This document shows, piece by piece, positions 1 through 8,457 of a stretch of DNA of 32,682 nucleotides. Positions within the stretch are counted from its first letter, which is position 1. Every line of letters starts with the position of its first letter. The notes beneath the pieces were generated by a model. The model ran no database searches. It was not told the origin of the DNA and was given only the letters and a program-made list of their open reading frames with translations. The stretch covers positions 1 to 32,682 of the forward strand of contig CAKUZL010000014.1 in assembly GCA_934718085.1 (NCBI GenBank), given 5' to 3'. Source of the stretch: an uncultured Candidatus Melainabacteria bacterium (lineage in GTDB: Bacteria > Cyanobacteriota > Vampirovibrionia > Gastranaerophilales > Gastranaerophilaceae). Position numbers and translations under genes: made by a program.

Positions 1-489
1 AGTTGGAAGTATGAAAAAGATATTATTAATCTACTCCGATTCCCTTGTTTTGAATATTCCCCGGTCGGGCAATATTTTAACTGCCCGCCCGGGCTACTTT
101 TGCACAAAATGCATTTTACGAATAAAATTTACGCGGGGCTAAACCTCACAATGTGATTGCGTTTAAGTCAAAATTAAAAATATAAGGGTGCCGGGGTTGC
201 TTGACGGATTTGATGTTTGCTTCGGGTGCCGGGAAGTTCGGCGGTTTTATAAAATGCATTTTTCGATAACTTTATTTTATAGGCTCAAAAGTATTAATAT
301 GACGGCGTTATACCTTAATGAAAAAACGAAAGGGTGCCGGAGGTGCTTGACGGTTTTCGGCTTAAATTCAAAGACCCTGCAAGGTTTTGTGTTTTTTGAA
401 CGGAAAGTCGGGGTAGAAACCTGCAAAGATTATAAAATTTCGTCACAATGCACGGGCATTGTTTAACAAAAAACCGAAGTGGTGTTGTG

Positions 490-689
490 TCAAAATAAAT
501 ATTATTTCGACAAAAATCGTAAAAGTAAAACAAGCTGACGAATTACCTTGCAAAATGCATTTTTTCGACGAATAAAAGCACGGCAATGTCGCAATAAACA
601 TTATTTCAAAATACGGCAATCGCAAAAGCAGAGCAAAAAGGCGAATTGTTCGCAGAACGCATTGTTTCGACGAATAAAAGCACGGCAAA
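490..689. repeat. Diverged tandem duplication of a ~100-bp unit
   Basis: Positions 490-587 and 588-689 read as two diverged copies. Each starts GTC..AATAAA.ATTATTTC and ends with an identical 24-base block (563-586 and 665-688), which contains GACGAATAAAAGCACGGCAA. It lies just downstream of the glycosyltransferase stop and has no plausible coding role. Confidence 0.55.
634..653 (-). terminator. Putative intrinsic terminator after the GT2 gene
   Basis: Read on the minus strand, GCGAA-CAA-TTCGC forms a 5-bp stem followed by CTTTTTGC, 60 bases past the glycosyltransferase stop. The stem is short, so confidence is moderate. Confidence 0.45.
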
Positions 690-713
690 GCAGAAAAGGT
701 GCCAACCCGCAAA

Positions 714-1670
714 TCAGGTAAGTTCGGTTTCGACGATGTATCGCGGGCGCGATTTGACTTCGGTAAAGAGTTGTCCGAGGTATTCGCCGATTATTCCGAG
801 GAAAAATATTTGTACTCCGCCGATGAAGGATATTGCGCAGACGATTGTCGCCCAGCCGGGGACGTTGTTTGTGCCGAAAATTGTTTCGAAAATGACGTCG
901 ATACAAAGGACGAAGCTGAGGAGGGAGACAAAGATTCCGGTGACGGTGACCATTCTGAGGGGAACCGTGCTGAACGAGGTTATTCCCTGCAGAGCGAGGG
1001 CGAAAAGGTCGGTTACGGAGAATTTCGAGGTACCCGCCATGCGTTTTTTGACGTCGAAATTAACGAACGCCGCGTTTCTTTCGATTTCGGGGAAAACTCC
1101 GCGGAGGAAGAGGTTTGTTTCGGTGTATTTGCTCAGGTTGTCGACGGTTTTTCGCGAGACGAGCCTGTATTCCGAGTGATTTGCCTGAATTTTCGAGCCG
1201 AGGAGGTTCATGAGCTTATAAAACGCGAGGGCGGAATATTTTTTGAATTTCGAGTCTGCCTTTCTGTCGTTGCGAATGCCGTAAACCACGTCGTAACCTG
1301 CCTTAAACTTGCGGACAAACTCGCCGATTTTGGTTTCGTCCTGTTGAAGGTCGGCATCAATCGTGATACAGCAGTCGAAATCAAACTTTCTGATTTCCGT
1401 AAGCCCCGCCAGTATTGCTTTTTGGTTCCCGAAGTTTCGCGTGAACGACAAAACTCTGACTTTCGAGCCGAATTTTTCGTGAAAAGATTTCAAGATATTG
1501 AAGGTGTTGTCGGAACTTCCGTCGTCAACCGCGTAAATAAAGCTTTCGGGCGATATTTCGCCGTCCGCCGCCAAGCCGTCGATAACCTCGAGAAGCCTGT
1601 TTACGGTAGTTTCGATGACTTCTTCTTCGTTATAACACGGCACGATGACCGCCAATATCGGATTTTCCAT
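714..1670 (-). CDS. Membrane-anchored family 2 glycosyltransferase (GtrB/DPM1-like)
   Basis: 318 residues. A GT-A domain fills the first ~230 residues, with the nucleotide-sugar motifs VPCYNEE (10-16), DDGS (49-52) and DADLQ (105-109); the aspartates of the last bind metal and nucleotide-sugar. Two hydrophobic helices (about 238-262 and 271-296) follow, then the family-typical tail GEYLGQLFTEVKSRPRY. Family members transfer a sugar from UDP or GDP to a polyprenyl phosphate on the cytoplasmic face of the membrane for later use in glycolipid, O-antigen or protein glycosylation. The start ATG is preceded by AGGGAAAAGAGT. The D-2-hydroxyacid dehydrogenase gene lies 44 bases upstream in the same direction and may be cotranscribed. 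The sugar cannot be told from sequence. Confidence 0.9.
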   Translation of the reverse strand: MENPILAVIVPCYNEEEVIETTVNRLLEVIDGLAADGEISPESFIYAVDDGSSDNTFNILKSFHEKFGSKVRVLSFTRNFGNQKAILAGLTEIRKFDFDCCITIDADLQQDETKIGEFVRKFKAGYDVVYGIRNDRKADSKFKKYSALAFYKLMNLLGSKIQANHSEYRLVSRKTVDNLSKYTETNLFLRGVFPEIERNAAFVNFDVKKRMAGTSKFSVTDLFALALQGITSFSTVPLRMVTVTGIFVSLLSFVLCIDVIFETIFGTNNVPGWATIVCAISFIGGVQIFFLGIIGEYLGQLFTEVKSRPRYIVETELT

Positions 1671-1714
1671 ACTCTTTTCCCTCGTACGTTCTTATCATAG
1701 AACAAATTTTCGGT

Positions 1715-2707
1715 TTAGACAATATGTTGCGGAATTTTGCCGTTTGTAAAGTCTTTGTAACATTCTTTCGTAATTTGCAAAATTCTTTCGGTCGCTTCGT
1801 CGGTTTCGTAGGCTATGTGAGGCGTTACGATTACGTTTTCGAGGTTCAGCAACGCGTGATTCAAAAGTGTTTTTCTTATGCAGTCGATGTTTTCGGTCGG
1901 TTCGCCCGCGTATTGTTCCGAAAACAAAAGGCTTTCGCACTCTATAACGTCAAGCGCCGCGCCCGCGATTCGTTTGCCGGAAAGCGCCTCGAAAAGTGCC
2001 CGAGTGTCAATCAATTCGCCTCTTGCGGTATTCACGACAAACGCCGTCGGCTTCAGCGATTTTATCCGCTCGGCATTCAGAAAATTTCGCGTGGATTTTG
2101 TCAACGGGGCGTGAAGCAGCAAAATATCGGACTTTGCGCACAATTCGTCTCCGTCGACGTACTTTACACCGTACTTTTCGGTCAATTCGGGGTTCTCGAC
2201 AACGTCGCATGCCAAAATTTTATCCGTAAACCCTCGGGCAATTTTTGCCGAAATTCCGCCGATTGCGCCCGTTCCATATATTCCGAATGTTTTCGAAAAC
2301 AATTCCGTTCCCGAATAACTTTCGCCGAGTTTGCCTTGTTTCAGGTCATTTGCCGACTTATAAATTTTTCGCGCCAAATTTAAAAGCAGTCCGAACGCGA
2401 ACTCGGCAACCGTATAATCACCGTAATGAGGCGTGTTTGCGACCAAAATTCCGCGCGCCCGACAATATTCGATGTCGATATGACTGAATCCCACGCTCCT
2501 TGCGATTATCAGCCGCAAATTCTTAAACCTTTCCAACGTCGATTTTGTAACCGCCGCAGTCGTAAATAACGAAATAACCTCGATTTGCCCGATATCCGCA
2601 CCGTCGTAATCCTTCGCATGCCCCGGCATAAACCGCACGTCGCCCTTTATCTCACGCCGAAAAAACTCCTTTTCGGATTCCCTTACATCAAAAAAAATCG
2701 TTTTCAT
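1715..2707 (-). CDS. NAD-dependent D-2-hydroxyacid dehydrogenase (D-lactate dehydrogenase-like)
   Basis: 330 residues, normal length for the family. The Rossmann glycine motif is YGTGAIG (144-150). The catalytic set is intact: Arg229 in NTARGEL, Glu258 in DVIECE (five residues after Asp253, as in Lactobacillus D-LDH) and His297 in TPHIAYE. The enzyme should interconvert a 2-keto acid and a D-2-hydroxy acid with NAD(H). D-lactate from pyruvate is the likeliest reaction in a fermenting anaerobe, but related enzymes use other keto acids. There is no clear Shine-Dalgarno before the ATG, so initiation may be weak or the start slightly misplaced. It reads toward the glycosyltransferase gene. Confidence 0.88.
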   Translation of the reverse strand: MKTIFFDVRESEKEFFRREIKGDVRFMPGHAKDYDGADIGQIEVISLFTTAAVTKSTLERFKNLRLIIARSVGFSHIDIEYCRARGILVANTPHYGDYTVAEFAFGLLLNLARKIYKSANDLKQGKLGESYSGTELFSKTFGIYGTGAIGGISAKIARGFTDKILACDVVENPELTEKYGVKYVDGDELCAKSDILLLHAPLTKSTRNFLNAERIKSLKPTAFVVNTARGELIDTRALFEALSGKRIAGAALDVIECESLLFSEQYAGEPTENIDCIRKTLLNHALLNLENVIVTPHIAYETDEATERILQITKECYKDFTNGKIPQHIV

Positions 2708-2785
2708 AAAACTTTTTTAACGAAAATTTTCGCAAAAATCCTCCTCCTACACGGCATTCCCCTTTAAAATCAACCTTTTACCAAA

Positions 2786-2803
2786 CATGTAAAGTTTTGT
2801 AAA
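2786..2803. promoter_or_regulatory. HLR1-like direct repeat (period-10 TGTAAA pair)
   Basis: CATGTAAA-GT-TTTGTAAA: two TGTAAA hexamers exactly 10 bases apart, matching the reverse complement of the cyanobacterial RpaB (HLR1) box except at the first base. It lies between the divergent dehydrogenase (start 2707) and the small gene at 2876 and could serve either. Confidence 0.45.
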
Positions 2804-2875
2804 ACACCAAAAATCTCCCCTAAAGTTTTTTCGATTTCCGACGATAAAAAACCTGTGAAAAGGAGAAAAACAAAA

Positions 2876-3040
2876 ATGAACATGTCAGGGTATTACAACA
2901 ACAGATACGGTGTAAAGACTTACAACAAGAGACAAGAGAGCGACAAAGCGCTGGAGGAAATTTATGAAGAATGGGATGCCGTCAAAAATATGTTATCAAT
3001 GACGACCTCCGAAAAAGAAAGTCTCAAAGAAGTTTACTGA
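2876..3040 (+). CDS. Small protein of unknown function (54 residues)
   Basis: I do not recognise a family. The start chosen is ATG 2876, ten bases after a clear AGGAG (2861-2865); a longer in-frame reading from GTG 2855 would put that ribosome site inside the coding region and is unlikely. The product is MNMSGYYNNRYGVKTYN followed by an acidic, probably helical tail (EEIYEEWDAVKNML). It has no signal peptide, membrane segment or cysteine. A strong ribosome site, an HLR1-like box upstream and a possible terminator downstream make a free-standing expressed gene plausible. Confidence 0.6.
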   Translation: MNMSGYYNNRYGVKTYNKRQESDKALEEIYEEWDAVKNMLSMTTSEKESLKEVY

Positions 3041-3066
3041 GAAGTTAACAGGCCGGTTATTCGGGA

Positions 3067-3093
3067 AAAAGCACTTGCACGTCGGGTGCTTTT
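3067..3093 (+). terminator. Possible intrinsic terminator after the 54-residue gene
   Basis: AAAAGCAC ... GTGCTTTT forms an 8-bp stem with an 11-base loop, 26 bases after the stop. The trailing T run is only the end of the stem, so it may be inefficient. Confidence 0.45.
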
Positions 3094-4267
3094 CGCGTTA
3101 AAAACCCCAAAAAACGGCAAAATCGTTACGTTTCCGTTTTCGACACGGTTTTCCCGATTACAAAAAAGTTTGCCCGTAACATGCCCGGTTTTACGTTTTG
3201 TCTCCGGATTTCAAGGTTATCACCGAAACGAGAGGTTTCGTTTGCCCGGAACATGTCAAAACGAAAAATCCGTTGGGTGGAAACCCCGGTACCTACAATG
3301 ATTTTTGATTTCCGCCCAATCAAAAGGTTTAAAATTGAACTTTTTTCATCCACACGAAAAATACTTACAGCTGTTTTAAATTTTTACCAAACTGCGCGGT
3401 TTCGTTTGTCCGCGCCATACCGAGTTGAACGGAACGTTGGGGTAGAAACCCCAACCTACAAAACTTCCCACCCCCTCCCCGGCAAAAAAATAACCGCCAA
3501 GCAATCCCGGCAGGGTCGAAATTTTTACCAAGGCTTTTAGCCAATAATATCAATGTTTTTGAGGCAACAAATATTAATCTTTAAAAATTGCATTTTACAA
3601 AACCGCCGGACTTCCCGGCACTTTGTTTTTTCTGGAAATCGTCAAGTACCTCCGGCACTTTAAAAAAGATGTAGGTTGGGGTTTCCACCCCAACAAAACG
3701 TGAAACTCGGCATGAAACGTGCAAAACTGAAAAATAAAAAAATTTCTTACTCTACTTACTTTGAGAGGCGGATGTGAGAAAAATCTTCTTGTTCATTTTT
3801 TCTTTTTGTTCGGAGGCAAAAAGAAAAAACGAACCAAAAAAGAAAAACTCCCGTTGATACATACGCATTCGGGGCAATCCTCTCAGGTTTTGCGTATGTC
3901 AATTGTTTCGGTGTTGCAGCGTACGCTTTTCCCGGACCTTCTCTCTCGAGAGAGAAGCCCGGGGTCGCAAGGTATTGCAATATCGGTTTTTTATTTAAAA
4001 TCATCGCAGCATTGTAGGTTGGGGTTTCCACCCCAACATTCCGTTCAAAAAATACAAAACACCCTTCGTTGAGTTTTTGGATTTTAAACAAAAAACCGTC
4101 AAGCATCTCCGGCACCCATGCAAATTTTTATCATGGTATAACGCCGTTATATTAATGTTTTTCACCCGATAAAATCGATATGCCGGAAATTGCATTTTGC
4201 TGAACCGTCAAGCACTTCCGGCGGGGTCGAAAACACGGATGTCGGGGATTTTACCGGGGCGGATTTG
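3094..4267. repeat. Intergenic repeat cluster 1 (four REP-like hairpins)
   Basis: 1.2 kb without a gene. REP-like hairpins lie at 3272-3296 (GGTACC-type foot), 3436-3459, 3671-3694 and 4014-4037; the last two are on the opposite strand to the first two. Reverse copies of the GTGCCGG...CTTGACGG module lie near 3645, 4085 and 4205, and a GCCGGACTTCCCGGC block near 3603. Short frames across the region are low-complexity readings of repeats. No terminator for the malic-enzyme operon stands out. Confidence 0.75.
3671..4037. repeat. REP-bounded composite element, copy 1 (uninterrupted)
   Basis: Bounded by two REP-like hairpins in the same orientation. Its centre is an 18-bp inverted repeat, GTTCATTTTTTCTTTTTG (3791-3808) and its near-perfect complement (3817-3834, one mismatch), around the 8-base loop TTCGGAGG. 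Right of it come the conserved blocks GTTGATACATACGCATTCGG, CGGACCTTCTCTCTCGAG and CGCAAGGTATTGCAATATCGG. This copy has nothing inserted in the loop, unlike the copies at 28529 and 31822. Confidence 0.7.
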
Positions 4268-5761
4268 TTACATCTCTTCGCTTCTCATTGATTTCATTAC
4301 GTTTTCGGTGGCGGATTTGTCGAAGATATCCGGTATGACGACTTTTTCCGTAGGGTGTGAAATGCTTGCCGCGAGGGCTTTTGCGCTTTCAAGTTTCATT
4401 TCGTCGGTTACGGTTTTGACTCCGTATTTCAAAATTCCCGCGAAAACTCCCGGAAACGCCAGGCAGTTGTTTATTTGGTTTTCGAAGTCGCTGCGTCCCG
4501 AGCCGACAATTCTTGCGCCGCCCGCTTTTGCGTCGCCGGGCATGATTTCGGGGACGGGATTTGCAAGGGAGAATACAATCGCATCTTTCGCCATGTTCTT
4601 GATATCCTCGGAGGTCAATAATTTCGGTGCGGAGAGCCCGATAAAGACATCCGCGTTTTTCAAAACGTCTTTCAATTTGCCTTTTTCGTTGTGAGGGTTG
4701 GTAATTTTGGCGAGTTCTTTGTGATTCGGTTTGGAATACTTGCCTTGTTTGGTTATTGCACCTCTTCTGTCGCACGCGATGAGGTTTTTGACGCCGTATT
4801 TAAGCAAAAGTTTTGCGACCGAGGTTCCGGCGGCGCCTGCGCCCGAAATGACGATTTTAACGTCTTCTTTGCGTTTGCCGACGACCTTGAGAGCATTGAT
4901 AATCGCTGCCGTCACGACAATCGAGGTTCCGTGGGCATCGTCGTGGAAAGTCGCTATATTGCCCGATTCGCGCAGCAACCTTTCTTTTTCGAAGCACGAC
5001 GGAGCGCTGACGTCTTCGAGGTTAATCGCGGAAAACGAGTTGATAAGCAGTTTTACGATTTTGACGAATTCTTCGGTGTCGGTAGTTTTGACGCACAGGG
5101 GCATTGCGCTGACGCCTCCGAATTCCGAGAACAGCACGGCTTTGCCTTCCATAACGGGAAGAGCGGCGTACGCGCCGATGTTGCCGAGCCCCAAAACCGC
5201 GCTGCCGTCGGTGATAATAGCGACGAATTTTTTGTTTTGTTCGGACAAAGCCGTTTCCAGCGAACCCCCGAAAGCCTTTCGTATTGCGAGCGAGTTCTCT
5301 CCCGCGTCGCCTTCGAAAGCGTCAATGCTTTCTATCATCGCGGTTTTCGAGGTACATTTGAAAAATTCTTTCAGACTCGGAACGGGGTCGGTCAAAACGG
5401 GCACCGTGACTTCGATTTCGCCCGTCACATAATCTTTTATCAACGAAAGGTCGAACGCATTGAAAGTCGGTTCGATGTTTTCGACGACCGTTTTGATTTC
5501 GGAAAAATCTTTCGTGTCGATTTGGAGCGGATACGCGTCGATGTTAAGCGAAGACTTCAGGAAAATCGCTCGTTTCAGGGCTTCGGAATATTCAAACGCC
5601 AAAACCCCGACGGAGTTGGCGCGATTTGTGTAAACGAAGGAATTTTCGACGTTTTCGGCAATTTTTTCACACGCCTTCGCGACGCCCGGGGTGTAGACGA
5701 CGGCAAGGTCTTTGCGATTTTTGACTTTCACTTTGGGAACGATTTTCAATCCGTTAAACAT
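4268..5761 (-). CDS. NAD(P)-dependent malic enzyme with an internal ~125-residue insertion
   Basis: 497 residues, clearly longer than the ~390-440 usual for compact bacterial malic enzymes. It should oxidatively decarboxylate malate to pyruvate. Family motifs: VYTPGVA (22-28, catalytic Tyr), TDGSAVLGLGNIG (184-196), EGKAVLF (205-211), NLEDVSAP (247-254), FHDDAHGT (272-279, metal and catalytic acids) and the dinucleotide-binding GAGAAG (307-312). The extra segment (about 54-178) separates YTNRANSVGV from VAIITDG, which are normally adjacent. Its first half (59-108) resembles the enzyme's own 201-250, suggesting partial duplication. The ATG shares a base with the plsY stop (TAATG), with AAGGTAAG as ribosome site, so translation is coupled. 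Pyruvate made here could feed the PFOR encoded further on. Confidence 0.88.
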   Translation of the reverse strand: MFNGLKIVPKVKVKNRKDLAVVYTPGVAKACEKIAENVENSFVYTNRANSVGVLAFEYSEALKRAIFLKSSLNIDAYPLQIDTKDFSEIKTVVENIEPTFNAFDLSLIKDYVTGEIEVTVPVLTDPVPSLKEFFKCTSKTAMIESIDAFEGDAGENSLAIRKAFGGSLETALSEQNKKFVAIITDGSAVLGLGNIGAYAALPVMEGKAVLFSEFGGVSAMPLCVKTTDTEEFVKIVKLLINSFSAINLEDVSAPSCFEKERLLRESGNIATFHDDAHGTSIVVTAAIINALKVVGKRKEDVKIVISGAGAAGTSVAKLLLKYGVKNLIACDRRGAITKQGKYSKPNHKELAKITNPHNEKGKLKDVLKNADVFIGLSAPKLLTSEDIKNMAKDAIVFSLANPVPEIMPGDAKAGGARIVGSGRSDFENQINNCLAFPGVFAGILKYGVKTVTDEMKLESAKALAASISHPTEKVVIPDIFDKSATENVMKSMRSEEM

Positions 5762-6351
5762 TATTGTCTTACCTTATTTTCAGTGCCGTTTTTCAGGCGG
5801 ACGAGGTTTTCTCTGTGCAAATAAATCACGTAAACCGCGCAAACGAGGGCATATATGACGTAAGCGGGGGGCATTTTGAATATCAGCATAAGAAACGGCG
5901 TCCACGAAAGCGCGACCAGCGAGCCGAACGAGACGTATTTCGAGAAGTACGTGCAAGCCGACCAGATTACCGCGGTTATGAGCCCTACGGGCAACGAAAG
6001 CGCCAAAATCGTTCCGACGCCCGTCGCAACCGACTTTCCGCCGGTGAACTTCAAAAATATCGACCTGCTGTGCCCCAAAATAACGAATAATGCCGCGATT
6101 ACCGCCGTTATCCCGAACGCGTCGGGGGCAAGGATTTTTGCCGAAACCACGGGCAGTGCGCCTTTGAGCGCGTCAAGCAGCAAAACGACGAAGAACCAGG
6201 GGGTTCCCATGACTCTTTTTACGTTCGTTGCGCCCGTCGAGCCGCTTCCTACGGTTCTGACGTCTATGTTTTTGAAAAGTTTCACGATGATGTAGCCCGT
6301 CGGTATCGAGCCGATTAAGTATGCGAGTATTGCCGAAATTGCGTATTCCAT
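5761..6351 (-). CDS. plsY: Glycerol-3-phosphate acyltransferase PlsY
   Basis: 196 residues, multi-spanning membrane protein. It acylates glycerol-3-phosphate from acyl-phosphate, the first step of phospholipid synthesis in PlsX/PlsY bacteria. All three cytoplasmic signature loops are present: GSGSTGATNVKR (35-46), GHSRSIFLKFTGGKSVATG (93-111) and HRENLVRLKNGTEN near the C-terminus. The N-terminal GSIPTGYI is also typical. Its start overlaps the der stop and its stop overlaps the malic-enzyme start, each as TAATG, implying one coupled transcript. der next to plsY is a common arrangement in several phyla. Confidence 0.96.
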   Translation of the reverse strand: MEYAISAILAYLIGSIPTGYIIVKLFKNIDVRTVGSGSTGATNVKRVMGTPWFFVVLLLDALKGALPVVSAKILAPDAFGITAVIAALFVILGHSRSIFLKFTGGKSVATGVGTILALSLPVGLITAVIWSACTYFSKYVSFGSLVALSWTPFLMLIFKMPPAYVIYALVCAVYVIYLHRENLVRLKNGTENKVRQ

Positions 6352-7688
6352 TAATTTTTCTCTTTTCTTTCTCTGATTGCGATTCGTATCGGAGTGCCTT
6401 TAAATCCGAACGATTCGCGCAATCTGTTTTCCAAATAGCGTTTGTAGGAGTCTTTCAAAAGTTTTTCGTTGTTGACGAAAATCACGAAAGTCGGCGGCGC
6501 GCAATGCGTTTGAACCGCGTAATAAATTTTGAGTTTTTTGCCTTTGACGCTGTCCGGAGGCACCATTGCATAAGCGTCGGCGATAACTTTGTTCAAAATG
6601 CTCGTCGAAACGCGTTTTGTGCACTGTTCCCAAACTTCGTCGGCTTCTTTGTAAATACTTACGAGCCGTTGTTTTGTGAGCGCGCTGATAAAAATTTTCG
6701 GAACGTAGTGCAAAAAGGGCGCTTCCTCTTCGATTTCCCCGGTAAATTTGTTTATCAGAGTTGAAGATTTATTTTCGATTAAATCCCATTTATTGACCGC
6801 CAAAATCATCCCTTTGCCGTATTCGGTGATTATCGAGGAGATTTTTTTGTCCTGATCGCTCATTCCGTATTGAGCATCGATAACCAAAAGTGCCACGTCA
6901 CTTCGTTTCACGGCTTTTATCGCTCTGTCGACGGCAAATTTTTCCACGCCGTAGTCGACCTTGGCTTTTTTCCGAATTCCCGCGGTATCGGTCAAAATAT
7001 AGGTTTTTTTGTCGTATTTTACGGTCGAGTCGAGCGCGTCCCTTGTTGTACCCGAAACGTCCGAAACAATTGCCCTTTGCTTATTTAAAAGCGCGTTCAG
7101 AATGGAAGATTTTCCCGCGTTCGGTTTGCCTACAATCGCAATCCTGACTGGTCTTTCAAGGTCTTCTTCCTCAAGCTCGGATTCGCTCGGAAAATCTTTC
7201 GTAATTTCTTCGAGCAAATCGCCGACCCCTCCCGAACCGTGCAACGCCGAAACGGGGTACGGTTCGCCGCACGCAAGCGCGTAAAATTCGCTTACGTCCG
7301 CAAATCTTTCGGGCGAGTCGATTTTGTTCACGACAAGATAAACCGGCTTCGAACTTCTTCGCATAATATTCGCGATTTCCTCGTCAACGGGCGTTATTCC
7401 CGATTTTCCGTCGACCATGAAAATTATTTTGTCCGCTTCGCTGCACGCGATATCCGCCTGTTCAAAAATATTCACGAGAATTTCGTCTTCGCCGCCCGGG
7501 ATAATCCCTCCCGTATCGATGACCGTGAATTTTTTGTCCGCCCATTGAGCTTCAAAATAATTTCTGTCGCGCGTAACCCCCGCAAGATCGTCCACTATCG
7601 ACATTCTTGCGCCTATAAGTCTGTTCACGAATGTCGATTTCCCGACGTTCGGACGTCCGACTATCGCTATTGTCGGTTTTGAAGCCAT
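6351..7688 (-). CDS. der: Ribosome biogenesis GTPase Der (EngA)
   Basis: 445 residues with two tandem GTPase domains and a C-terminal KH-like domain, the diagnostic Der layout. The first P-loop is GRPNVGKS (11-18), with DTGG (58-61) and NKID (121-124). The second is GKPNAGKSS (187-195), with DTAGIRKKAKV (234-244) and NKWD (299-302). Der assists late 50S subunit assembly and is usually essential. The start has GAGGAAAG seven bases upstream. The SDR gene lies 55 bases upstream; a TATAAT lies in that gap (minus strand, 7718-7723) without a good -35, so an internal promoter is possible. Confidence 0.97.
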   Translation of the reverse strand: MASKPTIAIVGRPNVGKSTFVNRLIGARMSIVDDLAGVTRDRNYFEAQWADKKFTVIDTGGIIPGGEDEILVNIFEQADIACSEADKIIFMVDGKSGITPVDEEIANIMRRSSKPVYLVVNKIDSPERFADVSEFYALACGEPYPVSALHGSGGVGDLLEEITKDFPSESELEEEDLERPVRIAIVGKPNAGKSSILNALLNKQRAIVSDVSGTTRDALDSTVKYDKKTYILTDTAGIRKKAKVDYGVEKFAVDRAIKAVKRSDVALLVIDAQYGMSDQDKKISSIITEYGKGMILAVNKWDLIENKSSTLINKFTGEIEEEAPFLHYVPKIFISALTKQRLVSIYKEADEVWEQCTKRVSTSILNKVIADAYAMVPPDSVKGKKLKIYYAVQTHCAPPTFVIFVNNEKLLKDSYKRYLENRLRESFGFKGTPIRIAIRERKEKN

Positions 7689-7743
7689 TTTTCTTTCCTC
7701 GCTCTTCGTTTTTCCAAATTATAAAACAAATACGATTTTTTAA

Positions 7744-8454
7744 CTACCCCATCGAAATTCCCGCGCAAACGTTTATCGATTGCCCCGTTATCCCGCGGGC
7801 ATGGTCGGAGGTAAGATAAATGCAGGCATGCGCGATTTCTTCCGGAGTCACGAACCTTTTTTGCGGAACGACGTCGACGATTTCGTCCGCGGAACAGGCG
7901 TCTTCGGCGGTCATGTCGGTTTCGACCCACCCGGGGTTTATCGTGTTGACCGTTATTCCGAATTGCGCGACTTCGAGTCCCAAAGCCTTTGAAAACCCGC
8001 TGTACGACGATTTTGTCATGGAATACGAAACCGCGTAAGCCTCGCCGATTGCGCCCGAAACCGAGCCGATATTGATAATTCTTCCGAATTTGCGTTTTTT
8101 CATCTCGGGAATGCAAAGCGCGGCAAGCTTATACGGGGTTTTGAAGTTCACGTTTATTATTTCGTCAAGTTGTCGGGCTTTTTCTATTTCGGAGCATTCG
8201 TACACACCCGCATTGTTGACCAAAATGTCAATGTTTCCGAGGGTTTTGACCGCAGCTTCGAATAATTTTTCGCAGGCGTCGTCGTCGTTGAAATCGCAGG
8301 CGAAAAACCCTTTTGCGCCGATTGAATTTGCGATTTTTTCGGCCTTTTCGGGGTTTCTTCCCGTCACAAAAACGTTGAACCCGTTTTTTGCGTACGTTTC
8401 CGCGATTTTAAGCCCGATTGACCTGCAAGAGCCCGTAACCAGAACGTTTTTCAT
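7744..8454 (-). CDS. Short-chain dehydrogenase/reductase, FabG-like
   Basis: 236 residues, classical SDR. It has the cofactor motif TGSCRSIG (7-14), NNAG (80-83), Ser131/Ser133 in the serine region and the catalytic Tyr144-x3-Lys148 (YSMTK); NPGWVETDM follows the active site as in FabG. Likely an NADPH-dependent 3-ketoacyl-ACP reductase of fatty acid synthesis, but many SDRs look alike and no other fab gene is adjacent. plsY in the same gene block fits a lipid role. It begins three bases after the HIT gene stop (TAA AAG ATG), so the two are translationally linked. Confidence 0.85.
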   Translation of the reverse strand: MKNVLVTGSCRSIGLKIAETYAKNGFNVFVTGRNPEKAEKIANSIGAKGFFACDFNDDDACEKLFEAAVKTLGNIDILVNNAGVYECSEIEKARQLDEIINVNFKTPYKLAALCIPEMKKRKFGRIINIGSVSGAIGEAYAVSYSMTKSSYSGFSKALGLEVAQFGITVNTINPGWVETDMTAEDACSADEIVDVVPQKRFVTPEEIAHACIYLTSDHARGITGQSINVCAGISMG

Positions 8455-8457
8455 CTT

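Larger units (their letters stand above)
1..713. repeat. Gene-free region of degenerate dispersed repeats
   Basis: No convincing gene is seen. The stretch holds diverged copies of modules found elsewhere in the window: a hairpin-like GGGCTAAA...GTTTAAG block near 134-170, two copies of the module reading GTGCCGGAGGTGCTTGACGG (near 187 and 333), a GGGAAGTTCGGCGG block near 228, and a REP-like unit broken after its loop (407-424). A short frame from ATG 11 (MKKILLIYSDSL...) has a weak ribosome site but runs into repeat sequence and stops after about 42 codons. It could be a gene remnant; I do not call it. Confidence 0.6.

Noticed and set aside
11..139. Possible start of a gene (MKKILLIYSDSL...) at the left edge
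   Set aside because: Only about 42 codons, and the frame runs into repeat-derived sequence. A weak GGAAGT upstream is not enough to call a gene or a pseudogene.
699..1700. Long plus-strand frame of 333 codons opposite the glycosyltransferase
   Set aside because: It is antisense to a gene with clear family motifs; its composition is a shadow of that gene's codon bias. The same applies to the long frames opposite the malic enzyme, the GGDEF gene, the asparaginase and PFOR (e.g. 26173-28497).
2786..2803. WalR box as the explanation for the TGTAAA pairs
   Set aside because: WalR sites have an 11-base period (TGTWAH-N5-TGTWAH). The pairs here have a 10-base period, which fits HLR1 instead.
3272..4037. 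CRISPR array
   Set aside because: Repeated hairpins superficially resemble repeats and spacers, but spacing is irregular, orientation flips and there are no cas genes.
3761..4072. Frame reading FFFLFGGKKKKRTKKEK, also near 28600 and 31940
   Set aside because: It is the translation of the 18-bp inverted repeat in the composite element. Similar products are often annotated as hypothetical proteins, but it has no start signal and the copies are not frame-conserved.
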